This document shows, piece after piece, positions 56,336-64,000 of a DNA stretch of 64,000 bases. Under the pieces are notes generated by a model. That model was not told the DNA's origin. It made no database searches and saw nothing but the letters and a program-made list of their open reading frames with translations. The first letter of the stretch is position 1. Each line of letters begins with the position of its first letter. Origin of the DNA: Membranihabitans maritimus. Its GTDB lineage: Bacteria > Bacteroidota > Bacteroidia > Chitinophagales > Saprospiraceae. The position numbers were made by a program, and so were the translations under genes. The stretch spans positions 253,946 to 317,945 of the forward strand of contig NZ_JAJSLW010000005.1 in assembly GCF_021729145.1 (NCBI RefSeq), written 5' to 3'.

Positions 56336-57112
56336 TCGATTATTCATTTGACTGGAATATTTTTCATTAAGAGGGTGCTCTCCCAGGTAGTATTGAAATG
56401 CTAATAGAGTGAGTTTTGGCATTTGATCGAGATATACTGCATCTATTTTATGAGCCTGTAACAAAAATTGATAGGTTGCATCCAGGTCTTTACGGTTAAA
56501 GGAATTTTTGGCTGCCCATAATTTTTTATGAACCGGGCTTTCCTCAAACTCTATTTCTAACATCCTGATCAGATCCTGAAAGTATAAGTAGTCCTCAACA
56601 AATTCAGGATCGGATTTCAGCGGGACCATAAAATTATAACATTTACTCAAATCCTCCGAAAGATAGTATTTGATAAGCGGTATACCATAAGAGGAAAGCA
56701 GGTTGTTGTTTCGATAAAAAGTTTCTAATCTACTTATTGCGTCCGAGACAACCACCTTATCAATATCCAGTCTCTTTAGACTATGCGCCAATACAAGATT
56801 TTTTGCAATTCTAGCCTTGAAATTACTTTCATTTATGTTTTCGGAAAATTCATCCATTGATTTTCCGCCAAAAAAAAATTTTACGTTGGGTACCCCCATA
56901 ACCTTGAAATGAAGGGCCAGATCCGTATGGGTATCAACATTGACTTTTACATATTTTACTGGAAATTCTCCTTGCTTTTCCACCTTTTCAATGGTCTTCA
57001 TGAGCGATAAGCAAGGACTGCACCAGGGAGCCCAGAAATCTACCACGACTAAACGATAATAACTCTCTTCTAATACCTCTACTCCGAAAGTAGAAAAATC
57101 AACTTCATTCAT
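56327..57112 (-). CDS. Thioredoxin-like protein with C-terminal extension
   Basis: A 261-residue cytoplasmic protein. Residues 1-105 are a thioredoxin fold with FWAPWCSPC (CSPC at 31-34) and the cis-proline region VMGVPNVKFF. Residues ~115-261 are helical and may form degenerate TPR-like repeats, as in the YbbN/CnoX chaperone-redoxins. Unlike E. coli CnoX, both active-site cysteines are present, so disulfide reduction is possible. It follows the acyl-CoA dehydrogenase by 26 bp on the same strand and overlaps the convergent dehydrogenase gene by 9 bp. Confidence 0.85.
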   Translation of the reverse strand: MNEVDFSTFGVEVLEESYYRLVVVDFWAPWCSPCLSLMKTIEKVEKQGEFPVKYVKVNVDTHTDLALHFKVMGVPNVKFFFGGKSMDEFSENINESNFKARIAKNLVLAHSLKRLDIDKVVVSDAISRLETFYRNNNLLSSYGIPLIKYYLSEDLSKCYNFMVPLKSDPEFVEDYLYFQDLIRMLEIEFEESPVHKKLWAAKNSFNRKDLDATYQFLLQAHKIDAVYLDQMPKLTLLAFQYYLGEHPLNEKYSSQMNNRLD

Positions 57113-57138
57113 GCAAGGTTCATTTACTTACTCTGAAA

Positions 57139-58278
57139 TTACAGAATATGTCTTGAAATAACGATTTTTTGTATTTCACTTGTTCCTTCGCCAATCGTAC
57201 AAAGCTTTGCGTCCCTATAAAATTTTTCAACGGGAAACTCTTTTGTATAACCGTTTCCACCGAAAATCTGAACAGCATCTTCAGCAATCCTGACGCAAGC
57301 TTCAGAAGCATAATATTTAGCCATCGCAGATTCTTTCGTAACTTTTTTGTTGTTATTTTTTAATTCAGCTGCCTGGTCTGTAAGTAACTGGGAAGCTTCT
57401 ATTTTAGTGGCCATATCTACCAATTTAAAACTAATGGCCTGAAAATTTGATATGGGTTGTCCGAATTGTTTTCTTTCCTTCGAATATGACAAGGCTGCTT
57501 CATAAGCGCCAATTGCTACTCCCAGACTAAGAGCAGCGATAGAAATTCTACCACCGTCGAGAATCTTCATAGCCTGTTGAAAACCTTGTCCCTCTTCACC
57601 GAGTAATTGAGACTTATGAATTCTGCAATTATCAAAGATCATTTCTGCTGTTTCAGATGCCCTCATTCCCAACTTATCCTCTTTCTTACCGGCACTAAAC
57701 CCTTTGGTACCGCGTTCAACGATAAATGCACTCATCCCTTTGCTATCCAACAGTTCACCAGTCCGTGCAATAACCACTGCTACCTGACCACTCTTGCCAT
57801 GAGTAATCCAGTTTTTAGTTCCATTGAGTACAAAATAATCTCCATCTTTTTCTGCGGTACATTTCATTCTCATGGCATCACTTCCTGTATTTGGTTCCGT
57901 AAGTCCCCATGCTCCAATCCATTGTCCGGAAGCTAGTTTTGGAAGATATTTTTCTTTTTGTTCTTCCGTACCAAAAGTAAGGATATGATTTGTACACAGC
58001 GAATTATGAGCGGCATATGAAAGTCCAATAGACGGATCTACCTTTGATATTTCTTTAATAATAGCTACATATTCGTGATATCCAAGACCAGCTCCACCAT
58101 ATTTTTCAGGGACTAAAACCCCCATTACACCCAATTCACCCAATGCGTTAAATAGCTGCATTGGGAAAAACTGGGATTCATCCCATTCATTTACATTCGG
58201 TAAAATATTTTCTCTGGCAAAATCTCTTATACTTCCTACGATTAACTGTAATTGTTCTGAATTTTTATCTGTCATCAA
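57139..58278 (-). CDS. Acyl-CoA dehydrogenase (short/medium-chain type)
   Basis: A flavoprotein that oxidises acyl-CoA to enoyl-CoA. The FAD-binding segments are [17 protein letters not shown] and [31 protein letters not shown], the [13 protein letters not shown] helix and [20 protein letters not shown] follow. The catalytic glutamate is expected in GEGTSEIQK near the C-terminus. Length of 379 residues is standard. It lies 21 bp after rarA and 26 bp before the thioredoxin-like gene, all on the minus strand. The chain-length preference cannot be read from motifs alone; it could serve fatty-acid or branched amino-acid breakdown. Confidence 0.94.
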   Translation of the reverse strand: MMTDKNSEQLQLIVGSIRDFARENILPNVNEWDESQFFPMQLFNALGELGVMGVLVPEKYGGAGLGYHEYVAIIKEISKVDPSIGLSYAAHNSLCTNHILTFGTEEQKEKYLPKLASGQWIGAWGLTEPNTGSDAMRMKCTAEKDGDYFVLNGTKNWITHGKSGQVAVVIARTGELLDSKGMSAFIVERGTKGFSAGKKEDKLGMRASETAEMIFDNCRIHKSQLLGEEGQGFQQAMKILDGGRISIAALSLGVAIGAYEAALSYSKERKQFGQPISNFQAISFKLVDMATKIEASQLLTDQAAELKNNNKKVTKESAMAKYYASEACVRIAEDAVQIFGGNGYTKEFPVEKFYRDAKLCTIGEGTSEIQKIVISRHIL

Positions 58279-58299
58279 CTTTCGTTTTAATAGGTGGAT

Positions 58300-59565
58300 T
58301 TATTTTTTTTTCCACCATCCTTCTATTCTATTTTTAATTTTAATTTCCATTGAATTATCCTGCGGTTTGTAATAACCAACATTTTGTATTTTATCCGGTA
58401 AATACTGTTGGTAAACAAAGTTATCGGGATAGTTATGCGGATAAAGATAATCTTTTCCGTAATTATTTTCTTTCATTAACCGGGTAGGGGCATTGCGCAA
58501 ATGAAGAGGTACAGGCAAAGGGCCTGATTCGTCTACATTTTTCATTGCGGCATTAATAGCAGTATAGGCTGAATTGCTTTTAGGGGATGTAGCGAGATAT
58601 ATAGCTGCTTGGGACATGGGTATCCTACCCTCCGGCATCCCAATGTTTTGTACCGATTGAAAACAATTATTTGCAATGAGCAGGGCATTGGGATTGGCAA
58701 GCCCAATATCTTCAGCTGCCAATATGATCATCCTTCTGCAAATAAACGCAGGATCCTCGCCGCCTTTAATCATTCTTGCCAACCAATATACAGCGGCATC
58801 CGGGTTGCCTCCGCGAACGGATTTTATAAAAGCAGAAACAATATCATAATGTTGATCACCTTTTTTATCGTAATTCAAAGGATTGGTACGGGCCACCTCT
58901 TCAACCACTTCAGCTGTAATTTCTATGGAATCGGTAGTAGGAAATTGACGAATTACCTGTTCTAGTAAATTCAATGTCTTCCGGGCGTCACCTCCACCAT
59001 ATCTGATTAAAGATTCTATATCAATATTGGTGATTTTATATTTTTTGAGCTCTAAATCCGTTTCCAAAGCTCTTTTGATAATAATCTCCAAGTCCCTTTC
59101 ACTTAAAGAATTCATTGTATAAACCTGGACACGCGATAAAAGGGGTGAAATAACCTCAAATGAGGGGTTTTCTGTTGTAGCCCCAATTAAGGTAATAGTA
59201 CCTTGTTCTACTGCTTTGAGGAGAGCATCTTGTTGATTTTTACTAAATCGATGGATCTCGTCAATAAATAAAATAGGAGAGGGGCTATCAAGAAACTTTT
59301 CTTTAGAAGCCCGGTCAATAACTTTTCTCAGTTCTTTTACCCCAGAGTCTACAGCTGATAAAGTATAAAATGGACGTGACAATTTTTGAGCCAGAATACC
59401 TGCAAGTGTGGTTTTCCCCACTCCTGGAGGTCCCCACATTATAAATGATGGAATATAACCGCTTCTTATATTCTTTTGTAAGATACCTTTATCACCGGTC
59501 AGATGCTCCTGACCGTAAAATTCCTTTAAATCTTTTGGACGTATTCTTTCAGATAATGGCTCCAC
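58300..59565 (-). CDS. rarA: Replication-associated recombination protein A (AAA+ ATPase)
   Basis: RarA/MgsA acts at stalled replication forks and binds single-stranded DNA-binding protein and DNA ends. The AAA+ domain has Walker A GPPGVGKTT (Lys51), Walker B ILFIDEIHRF, sensor 1 GATTENPSF and the arginine-finger region SPLLSRVQ. The C-terminal part has LIKSVRGGNPDAAVYWLARM-like features (SFIKSVRGGNP type) and ends in the usual NYGKDYLYPHNYPDNFV segment. Length of 421 residues is normal. It is the first gene of the minus-strand group rarA - acyl-CoA dehydrogenase - thioredoxin-like. Confidence 0.95.
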   Translation of the reverse strand: MEPLSERIRPKDLKEFYGQEHLTGDKGILQKNIRSGYIPSFIMWGPPGVGKTTLAGILAQKLSRPFYTLSAVDSGVKELRKVIDRASKEKFLDSPSPILFIDEIHRFSKNQQDALLKAVEQGTITLIGATTENPSFEVISPLLSRVQVYTMNSLSERDLEIIIKRALETDLELKKYKITNIDIESLIRYGGGDARKTLNLLEQVIRQFPTTDSIEITAEVVEEVARTNPLNYDKKGDQHYDIVSAFIKSVRGGNPDAAVYWLARMIKGGEDPAFICRRMIILAAEDIGLANPNALLIANNCFQSVQNIGMPEGRIPMSQAAIYLATSPKSNSAYTAINAAMKNVDESGPLPVPLHLRNAPTRLMKENNYGKDYLYPHNYPDNFVYQQYLPDKIQNVGYYKPQDNSMEIKIKNRIEGWWKKK

Positions 59566-59659
59566 CTATTTTTTATTTATATAAACGCAAATACTAGTGA
59601 TAAATGTTTTGATATATACGATCAAATTACCCTATATGGATTTAGGAAATCCAATAGTA

Positions 59660-60454
59660 TTATTTATTAAGTATTTGAGATCTCAACCAACCGGGCCGGT
59701 CCGTCGTTATTCCGGCAATCCCCAGCGCTATTAACCTATTTGCCGTTTTAAGGTCGTTGATAGTCCAGGACAATATCGGTATGTTGTCATTTTTGGCATT
59801 TAACATTAATTCCTGCGTTATGATCTTGTGGTGAAGATTAATTCCATCCAGAGCATTTTTTTTAATCAACATCCATTTATCCATTACATCGTCTTTATTA
59901 GAGCTTAACCAGTAGCAAGGTTGTTGGGGAAATAACCTCTTAGCTTCCAGGATTACCTCCCAATCAAAAGCGATAAAAATAGTTTGTTCTTTTTTGGGGT
60001 GATTATATACCATTTCTTTAAGGTACGGCATTATTTCCAGTCCCGACTTGATTTCTATTACCAATTCCTTCCCGTGAGGTATAGCATCCATTATATGAGA
60101 AAGTAAAGGGATCGGCTCACCTTTGTATTCCGGAGATTTCCAGGATCCGGCGTCGAGGCTTTTGAGAGAAGAATAAGGGGTCTCGGTAATCTTATAATCT
60201 GCATTGGTCGTTCTTTTTGTCGTCTTATCATGAAAGGCGATTATTTTTTCGTCGGTAGTTAGGTAAATATCAATTTCGACTGCATCGGCTCCCTTTTCCC
60301 ATCCTAACTTCGCAGACGCCAATGTATTTTCCGGAGCAATATAAGAAGCTCCACGATGGGCAATGATCATAGCTGATTGTGCCGTTGTAAACATAGGTAA
60401 AATTGATATACAAAAAATAGAAAATAGGTTATTGAATTTAAAAAACATCATCAA
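59660..60454 (-). CDS. Glycerophosphodiester phosphodiesterase
   Basis: A GDPD-family enzyme that hydrolyses glycerophosphodiesters to glycerol-3-phosphate and an alcohol. An N-terminal signal peptide (cut after TTA, Gln at +1) indicates a periplasmic or surface location. The metal and catalytic residues are visible: AHRGAS (33-35), PENT (Glu42), EIDI (Glu60, Asp62), FHDKTT (His75, Asp76) and VIEIKSG. Length of 264 residues is typical. It may recycle phospholipid headgroups. The 94-bp gap to rarA contains no sharp promoter box. Confidence 0.93.
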   Translation of the reverse strand: MMMFFKFNNLFSIFCISILPMFTTAQSAMIIAHRGASYIAPENTLASAKLGWEKGADAVEIDIYLTTDEKIIAFHDKTTKRTTNADYKITETPYSSLKSLDAGSWKSPEYKGEPIPLLSHIMDAIPHGKELVIEIKSGLEIMPYLKEMVYNHPKKEQTIFIAFDWEVILEAKRLFPQQPCYWLSSNKDDVMDKWMLIKKNALDGINLHHKIITQELMLNAKNDNIPILSWTINDLKTANRLIALGIAGITTDRPGWLRSQILNK

Positions 60455-60765
60455 GCTATTTTGATTTTATTCGGTTAAATTAATGGAATGCCAATCTAAT
60501 TAATTTGTATATATTTTTGGTACAGATTGCATTTGTAAAAAGATTTTTTTTATAAATATTTTTGTCTTATTGGTTATCAATTTTTATTCACATCATCCCT
60601 AAAAGGAGAACATTTACAAATATTTCAGATTGAAAAAAGGAATGAACTAGACAGCAGAAATTTTAACATTTGGAACTAAATCCCTATCTTATTGTTGTAT
60701 AAATTGTAACGGAGAGAAGTCTCCTGATTTTTAGTAAATATCTTTTATTAATTTAAAACAAGAAT
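60455..60765. other. Divergent intergenic region with a small leader hairpin
   Basis: These 311 bp separate the glycerophosphodiesterase gene from the 122-residue protein gene. They are strongly AT-rich and carry no coding frame of interest. A short hairpin GGAGA/TCTCC with a GAAG loop (60711-60724) lies 41 bp before the ATG at 60766. No exact TAnnTTTG box at a proper distance was found for either gene. Confidence 0.45.
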
Positions 60766-61134
60766 ATGGTTTCTATCGAAGAGAAAAGGGATTACATTGA
60801 AAAAGCAGTTGAATACGCCAAAGGAAAAGGATTTAAAGAATTTAAAGCAAAAATTGATGAATATGACGATCCCAAAGCTTTTACTAAAGTTTCTTCGGAT
60901 AATGAAGTCCTTCCCGATTTCACGGCAAAAAGAAGAGGGAAAAAACATTATTTTGATATCGCAATGAAGACTGATAATGTTCAGGCTCTTGTCACAAAGT
61001 GGAAATTATTGAATCAGTTAGCTGAAATAAAAAACAGTAAATTAATATTATTTGCTCCCAGAGGGCATAAAGCTTTTACCGAGCGCCTTACAAAACAGTA
61101 TAAGATTGATGCCGATGTATTGGCATTAAGTTAG
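60766..61134 (+). CDS. Small conserved protein, possible nuclease-like fold
   Basis: A 122-residue cytoplasmic protein of unknown function. Residues 48-70 (VLPDFTAKRRGKKHYFDIAMK) have a P-D then D-x3-K spacing that recalls PD-(D/E)xK nucleases or Holliday-junction-resolvase-like folds. However, the acidic residue two before the lysine is alanine, so the active site would be non-standard. KLILFAPRGHKAFTERL follows. I have no functional evidence. It converges with the WbqC-family gene, whose stop is 10 bp away. Confidence 0.65.
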   Translation: MVSIEEKRDYIEKAVEYAKGKGFKEFKAKIDEYDDPKAFTKVSSDNEVLPDFTAKRRGKKHYFDIAMKTDNVQALVTKWKLLNQLAEIKNSKLILFAPRGHKAFTERLTKQYKIDADVLALS

Positions 61135-61144
61135 CAAATAATAT

Positions 61145-61798
61145 TTATGGTATCTCCATCTTATGTAAAAGTGAACCGGTTTCCGGACCATACTTGAATA
61201 GTGCTTCTAATATTGAATGTCCGGGATTTATTTCAAAATAATCTACAAGGGCATAAGTGTGTAGTATTTTATTATGGTTGAAAAGCTTAGGAGTAATTGT
61301 ATCTCTAAAATCAACTGTAGATGAAGAAGGTACTTTTTTGTAATTAACAGACCAATCCGGGGGTGGGGTACCAATTGTATCGCAAAGATAAGTCAACAAC
61401 TCTTTATTCAGATTGAAAAGAAATGAGTATTTCCCGGAAATAATATTTTTAATATCATCTATATAATATTCGAAGAATGGGTATTTTCCAAATTCTGTCT
61501 GAAGGGTATGGAGTAAAATCCGTATCCAATCGTCGTAATAGGCTATTTCTACTGATTGTATGGAAGTATGTGAGTTTTTACCTTTTACCAGCGGAATGGA
61601 AATAATTTGAGATCCGACATTGCTTTTGATAATGCATTTATTTCTAAAACTTCTTTTATTATAATTTTCTTTTGTTTCAATTTCAAATCGATTCGAGTTC
61701 CACAAAACCCAGAAATAAAACAAAGAAGGAGCAAAGTGTAATTCAATTAAAATGTTCTTCCCTTTATTCAGATTTAGGCCCGTAAGTTTATTTCCCAT
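61145..61798 (-). CDS. WbqC family protein
   Basis: A protein with the pattern of the WbqC-like family. Members are found in surface-polysaccharide gene sets and are thought to act in sugar or amino-sugar modification, without a settled activity. Family features are the LHFAPSLFYFWVLW start, NYNKRSFRNKCII and SIPLVKG, followed by YYDDWIRILLHTLQTEFGKYPFFEYY. I take ATG 61798. The longer frame from TTG at 61852 adds 18 residues unlike the family. It lies between the ~600-residue acyl-CoA dehydrogenase (98 bp upstream) and the convergent small gene. Confidence 0.8.
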   Translation of the reverse strand: MGNKLTGLNLNKGKNILIELHFAPSLFYFWVLWNSNRFEIETKENYNKRSFRNKCIIKSNVGSQIISIPLVKGKNSHTSIQSVEIAYYDDWIRILLHTLQTEFGKYPFFEYYIDDIKNIISGKYSFLFNLNKELLTYLCDTIGTPPPDWSVNYKKVPSSSTVDFRDTITPKLFNHNKILHTYALVDYFEINPGHSILEALFKYGPETGSLLHKMEIP

Positions 61799-61896
61799 TA
61801 TAATGAAAGTTAAAATACGGTTCAAAGCTAAGTTGATGGGAGCAAAATACAAAAGCGTATATAATAATCTTTTGCAATAGGTTTCCTCCCACCATG

Positions 61897-63723
61897 CTAT
61901 AGGTAAAAAGGATATGAATTCTCTGCAATAACTTTATCTGCAATTTTCCTTCTCAACACCAATACATTCTGCAAGGGATATCCTGTAAACCTTTTTACAC
62001 CCATATCAAATGTTTTTAACAGGTCACCGGAAGATATGGAGGCTATTATATCTCTTGCATTTTTAGCCATTCTGGCGGAAGCATCGTGAAGATATACCTT
62101 CAACATCGCAGTATATAGATCAGTTAAATTTTCGTTTTTATGATTTTTAACTTTCTGAATTCTCAATAAAGCGGATTCAGAAGCGTATGTGTCAATAAGC
62201 ATATCCGCTAATCCTATAACTATTTCCTGTTTCTCTTCCAGATTAATTTCTCCGTCCATTTGCTTCTTTACGGCAGCACCCGCCACTAATAAAAAAAGTT
62301 TCTTGAAATCTTTTACTGCTTTTATTTCAATGGCCATAGGGTCATCAGACATTTCCGGTTTTGGAAATGAAGTTAATTCCTTTTGGACCTCCCAGGCTGG
62401 TCCTGTCAAATCAAATTCTCCATTTTGAGCCCGTTTTAATAACATATTAATACTCAAAAGACGATTAATTTCATTGGTACCCTCAAAAATCCTGTTGATC
62501 CGGGCGTCTCTATAAGCTCCGGCAACAACGGTTTCTTCGGAAAACCCCATGCCTCCGTGAATTTGTACGGCCTCATCTACTACGAAGTCTATAATTTCCG
62601 AGCCAAATACTTTCAAAATGGCACATTCTATAGCGTATTCCTGTGCAGATTCCAACTTTGCCCGGCCATAGGAAACACCTGTGCTTATCAATTCTTCAGA
62701 TTTGTGATTCATTAAACTTGACGTCCTGTAAAGCGTGCTTTCCCCGACAAAAGTCCGTATCGTTTGTTCCGCTAATTTTTGCTTTATAGCACCAAATGTT
62801 GAAATAGGTTTCTTGAATTGGATTCGATCATTTGCATATTTTACCGAAACATCAATTAGGGATTTTGATCCCGAAATACAAAGTACACCGAGCTTAAGTC
62901 TTCCAATGTTCAAAACATTAAAAGCGATTAAGTGTCCTTTCCCAATTTCACCAAGTACATTTTCCTTTGGAATTTTTACATTTTCAAAAAAGACTTGTCG
63001 GGTAGAGGACCCGTGAATTCCCATTTTTTCTTCTTCAGCACCCAAGGTTATACCGTCTGTTTGTGCATCCACTAAAAAGCCAGTAAAACCCTTTTCACTA
63101 TCTTCCAACCCTTCACCCTTTATTTTTGCAAAAACAATAAATAAATCGGCAAACCCACTATTGGAAATCCACATTTTTTGTCCGTTGAGAATATAACCAT
63201 CATTATGGTCAGATAATGTAGCATATGTCTTGACGGAAAGAGCATCGGATCCGGCAGTGGGCTCCGTAAGACAATACGCGGGTTTAATTTCACCTGAAAT
63301 AATTTTTGTTAAATATTTTTCCTTTTGTTTTTCTGTTCCGAAGAATAATAAAGGCAACATTCCTATACCTACCTGTACAGAATAACTGACATTAAAAGAA
63401 TTGAGTCCGCCTACGAGTTCACTAACCAAAATATCTGTATTGGTATCCAATTCCATACCCCCGTATTTTTCAGGCATATGCAATCCGAGGAACCCCATTT
63501 TCCCTAAATTCTCAATGATCTTTACGGTATGGTGAAATTCCCTGTTTTCAATCAATTTTAATTTAGGTTTTATCTCAGAGTCAATAAAATCCTGGAGAGA
63601 AGATATTATCATTTTTTGATCATCGCTAGCATCTTCAGGAAAAAATATTCTGCTTACATCCTCTGTCTCTATGACAAACTCACCGCCCTTTATAATAGTT
63701 TTATTTTCTTTTATAGCATCCAT
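61897..63723 (-). CDS. Acyl-CoA dehydrogenase, long (FadE-type, ~600 residues)
   Basis: A 608-residue acyl-CoA dehydrogenase with the usual N-terminal ~430-residue core and a helical C-terminal extension. Core motifs are MPEKYGGMELD, YCLTEPTAGSDALS, YILNGQKMWISNSG, KMGIHGSSTRQVFFENV, QIHGGMGFSEE and IFEGTNEINRLL; the catalytic glutamate is expected in this last segment. Size and layout match the FadE partners of FadN/FadA in Bacillus and Bacteroidota. Here it is 46 kb from fadN-fadA, so the usual three-gene operon is split. It is preceded by the ferredoxin gene's terminator and so probably has its own promoter. Confidence 0.93.
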   Translation of the reverse strand: MDAIKENKTIIKGGEFVIETEDVSRIFFPEDASDDQKMIISSLQDFIDSEIKPKLKLIENREFHHTVKIIENLGKMGFLGLHMPEKYGGMELDTNTDILVSELVGGLNSFNVSYSVQVGIGMLPLLFFGTEKQKEKYLTKIISGEIKPAYCLTEPTAGSDALSVKTYATLSDHNDGYILNGQKMWISNSGFADLFIVFAKIKGEGLEDSEKGFTGFLVDAQTDGITLGAEEEKMGIHGSSTRQVFFENVKIPKENVLGEIGKGHLIAFNVLNIGRLKLGVLCISGSKSLIDVSVKYANDRIQFKKPISTFGAIKQKLAEQTIRTFVGESTLYRTSSLMNHKSEELISTGVSYGRAKLESAQEYAIECAILKVFGSEIIDFVVDEAVQIHGGMGFSEETVVAGAYRDARINRIFEGTNEINRLLSINMLLKRAQNGEFDLTGPAWEVQKELTSFPKPEMSDDPMAIEIKAVKDFKKLFLLVAGAAVKKQMDGEINLEEKQEIVIGLADMLIDTYASESALLRIQKVKNHKNENLTDLYTAMLKVYLHDASARMAKNARDIIASISSGDLLKTFDMGVKRFTGYPLQNVLVLRRKIADKVIAENSYPFYL

Positions 63724-63788
63724 TCCATTAATTTTTAATTAGCACAACTAAATATATAGATTTTTTGAACTAAAGTCAAAATTAATTC

Positions 63789-63816
63789 AAAAAAAAAGCT
63801 GCCCAATCAGGGCAGC
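63789..63816 (-). terminator. Intrinsic terminator of the ferredoxin gene
   Basis: On the minus strand GCTGCCC pairs with GGGCAGC around a 5-nt loop, followed by nine T residues. It lies 10 bp after the ferredoxin stop. Confidence 0.88.
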
Positions 63817-63825
63817 TGCATTCTT

Positions 63826-64000
63826 TTATAGGTGTAGAGCTGCTTTCCGCTCTAATAATTTCTCATCAGACTCTTCTCTGTCCGGATCTGGTAGACAACA
63901 ATCTACGGGGCATACGGCAGCACATTGGGGTTCCTCGTGGAATCCTACGCATTCCGTACATTTGTCGGGAACAATGTAATAAAAATCCTCTTCTACAGGA
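63826..64000 (-). CDS. 4Fe-4S ferredoxin, C-terminal part
   Basis: The last 58 codons of a gene that starts beyond the window. The visible part has CTECVGFHEEPQCAAVCPVD and a further CC pair. The CxxC-x8-C-x3-CP spacing with an inserted loop is that of 2[4Fe-4S] ferredoxins of the YfhL/Alvin type. It ends in a helical tail rich in Glu and Lys (DREESDEKLLERKAALHL). It would carry electrons between metabolic enzymes; the partner is unknown. The frame ends with TAA at 63826-63828 and a strong terminator. Confidence 0.9.
   Translation of the reverse strand, partial: PVEEDFYYIVPDKCTECVGFHEEPQCAAVCPVDCCLPDPDREESDEKLLERKAALHL

Overview
The window is about 64 kb of AT-rich DNA from a Bacteroidota bacterium, probably a marine or polymer-degrading lineage. 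Several things support this. There are SusC/SusD pairs with a FecR anti-sigma and ECF sigma factor, three proteins carrying type IX secretion (T9SS) C-terminal domains, and -7 boxes of the Bacteroidota form TAnnTTTG with almost no Shine-Dalgarno sequences. Most predicted signal-peptidase I substrates also have glutamine at +1. Genus and order cannot be fixed from the sequence alone; a Saprospiria-like relative is a guess.

Left part (1-17.4 kb), mostly housekeeping: the tail of a PepSY-type membrane protein, a purF-type amidotransferase followed by a site-2 protease with CBS domains, and divergently a likely operon of small membrane protein, mutL, two rhomboid proteases, an endonuclease/exonuclease/phosphatase-family protein and a glutaminyl-cyclase-like M28 lipoprotein. 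Then come a tRNA-Val with its own promoter and terminator, an exbB-exbD-tonB operon that can energise TonB-dependent transport, the beta-oxidation pair fadN-fadA, and an HSL-type esterase.

Middle part (17.4-29.3 kb), surface proteins: a 2144-residue protein made of about eight tandem ~175-residue repeats plus cadherin/Ig-like units, coupled by a 1-nt spacer to a T9SS cargo protein. Divergent from it, across 0.9 kb of non-coding DNA, is a 1099-residue T9SS protein with FG-GAP-like repeats and serine/threonine-rich beta segments.

29.4-46.9 kb is a polysaccharide-utilization-type locus on the minus strand, in transcription order: ECF sigma, a 1.06-kb gap, FecR, SusC2, SusD2, sulfatase 3, SusC1, SusD1, sulfatase 2, sulfatase 1. 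It has three sulfatases and two SusCD pairs but no glycoside hydrolase or lyase. This suggests uptake and desulfation of a sulfated glycan or other sulfated substrate whose backbone is cut by enzymes encoded elsewhere. Sulfatase 3 departs from the usual catalytic motifs.

Right part (47-64 kb): a GNAT-nitrilase fusion, a T9SS subtilase, several small envelope proteins (SPOR-like, SH3-like lipoprotein, DUF547, beta-barrel), a D-2-hydroxyacid dehydrogenase, a thioredoxin-like protein, two acyl-CoA dehydrogenases, rarA, a glycerophosphodiesterase, a WbqC-family protein and the end of a 4Fe-4S ferredoxin. The acyl-CoA dehydrogenases probably work with fadN-fadA in fatty-acid oxidation. No CRISPR array, insertion sequence, integrase or prophage was seen.
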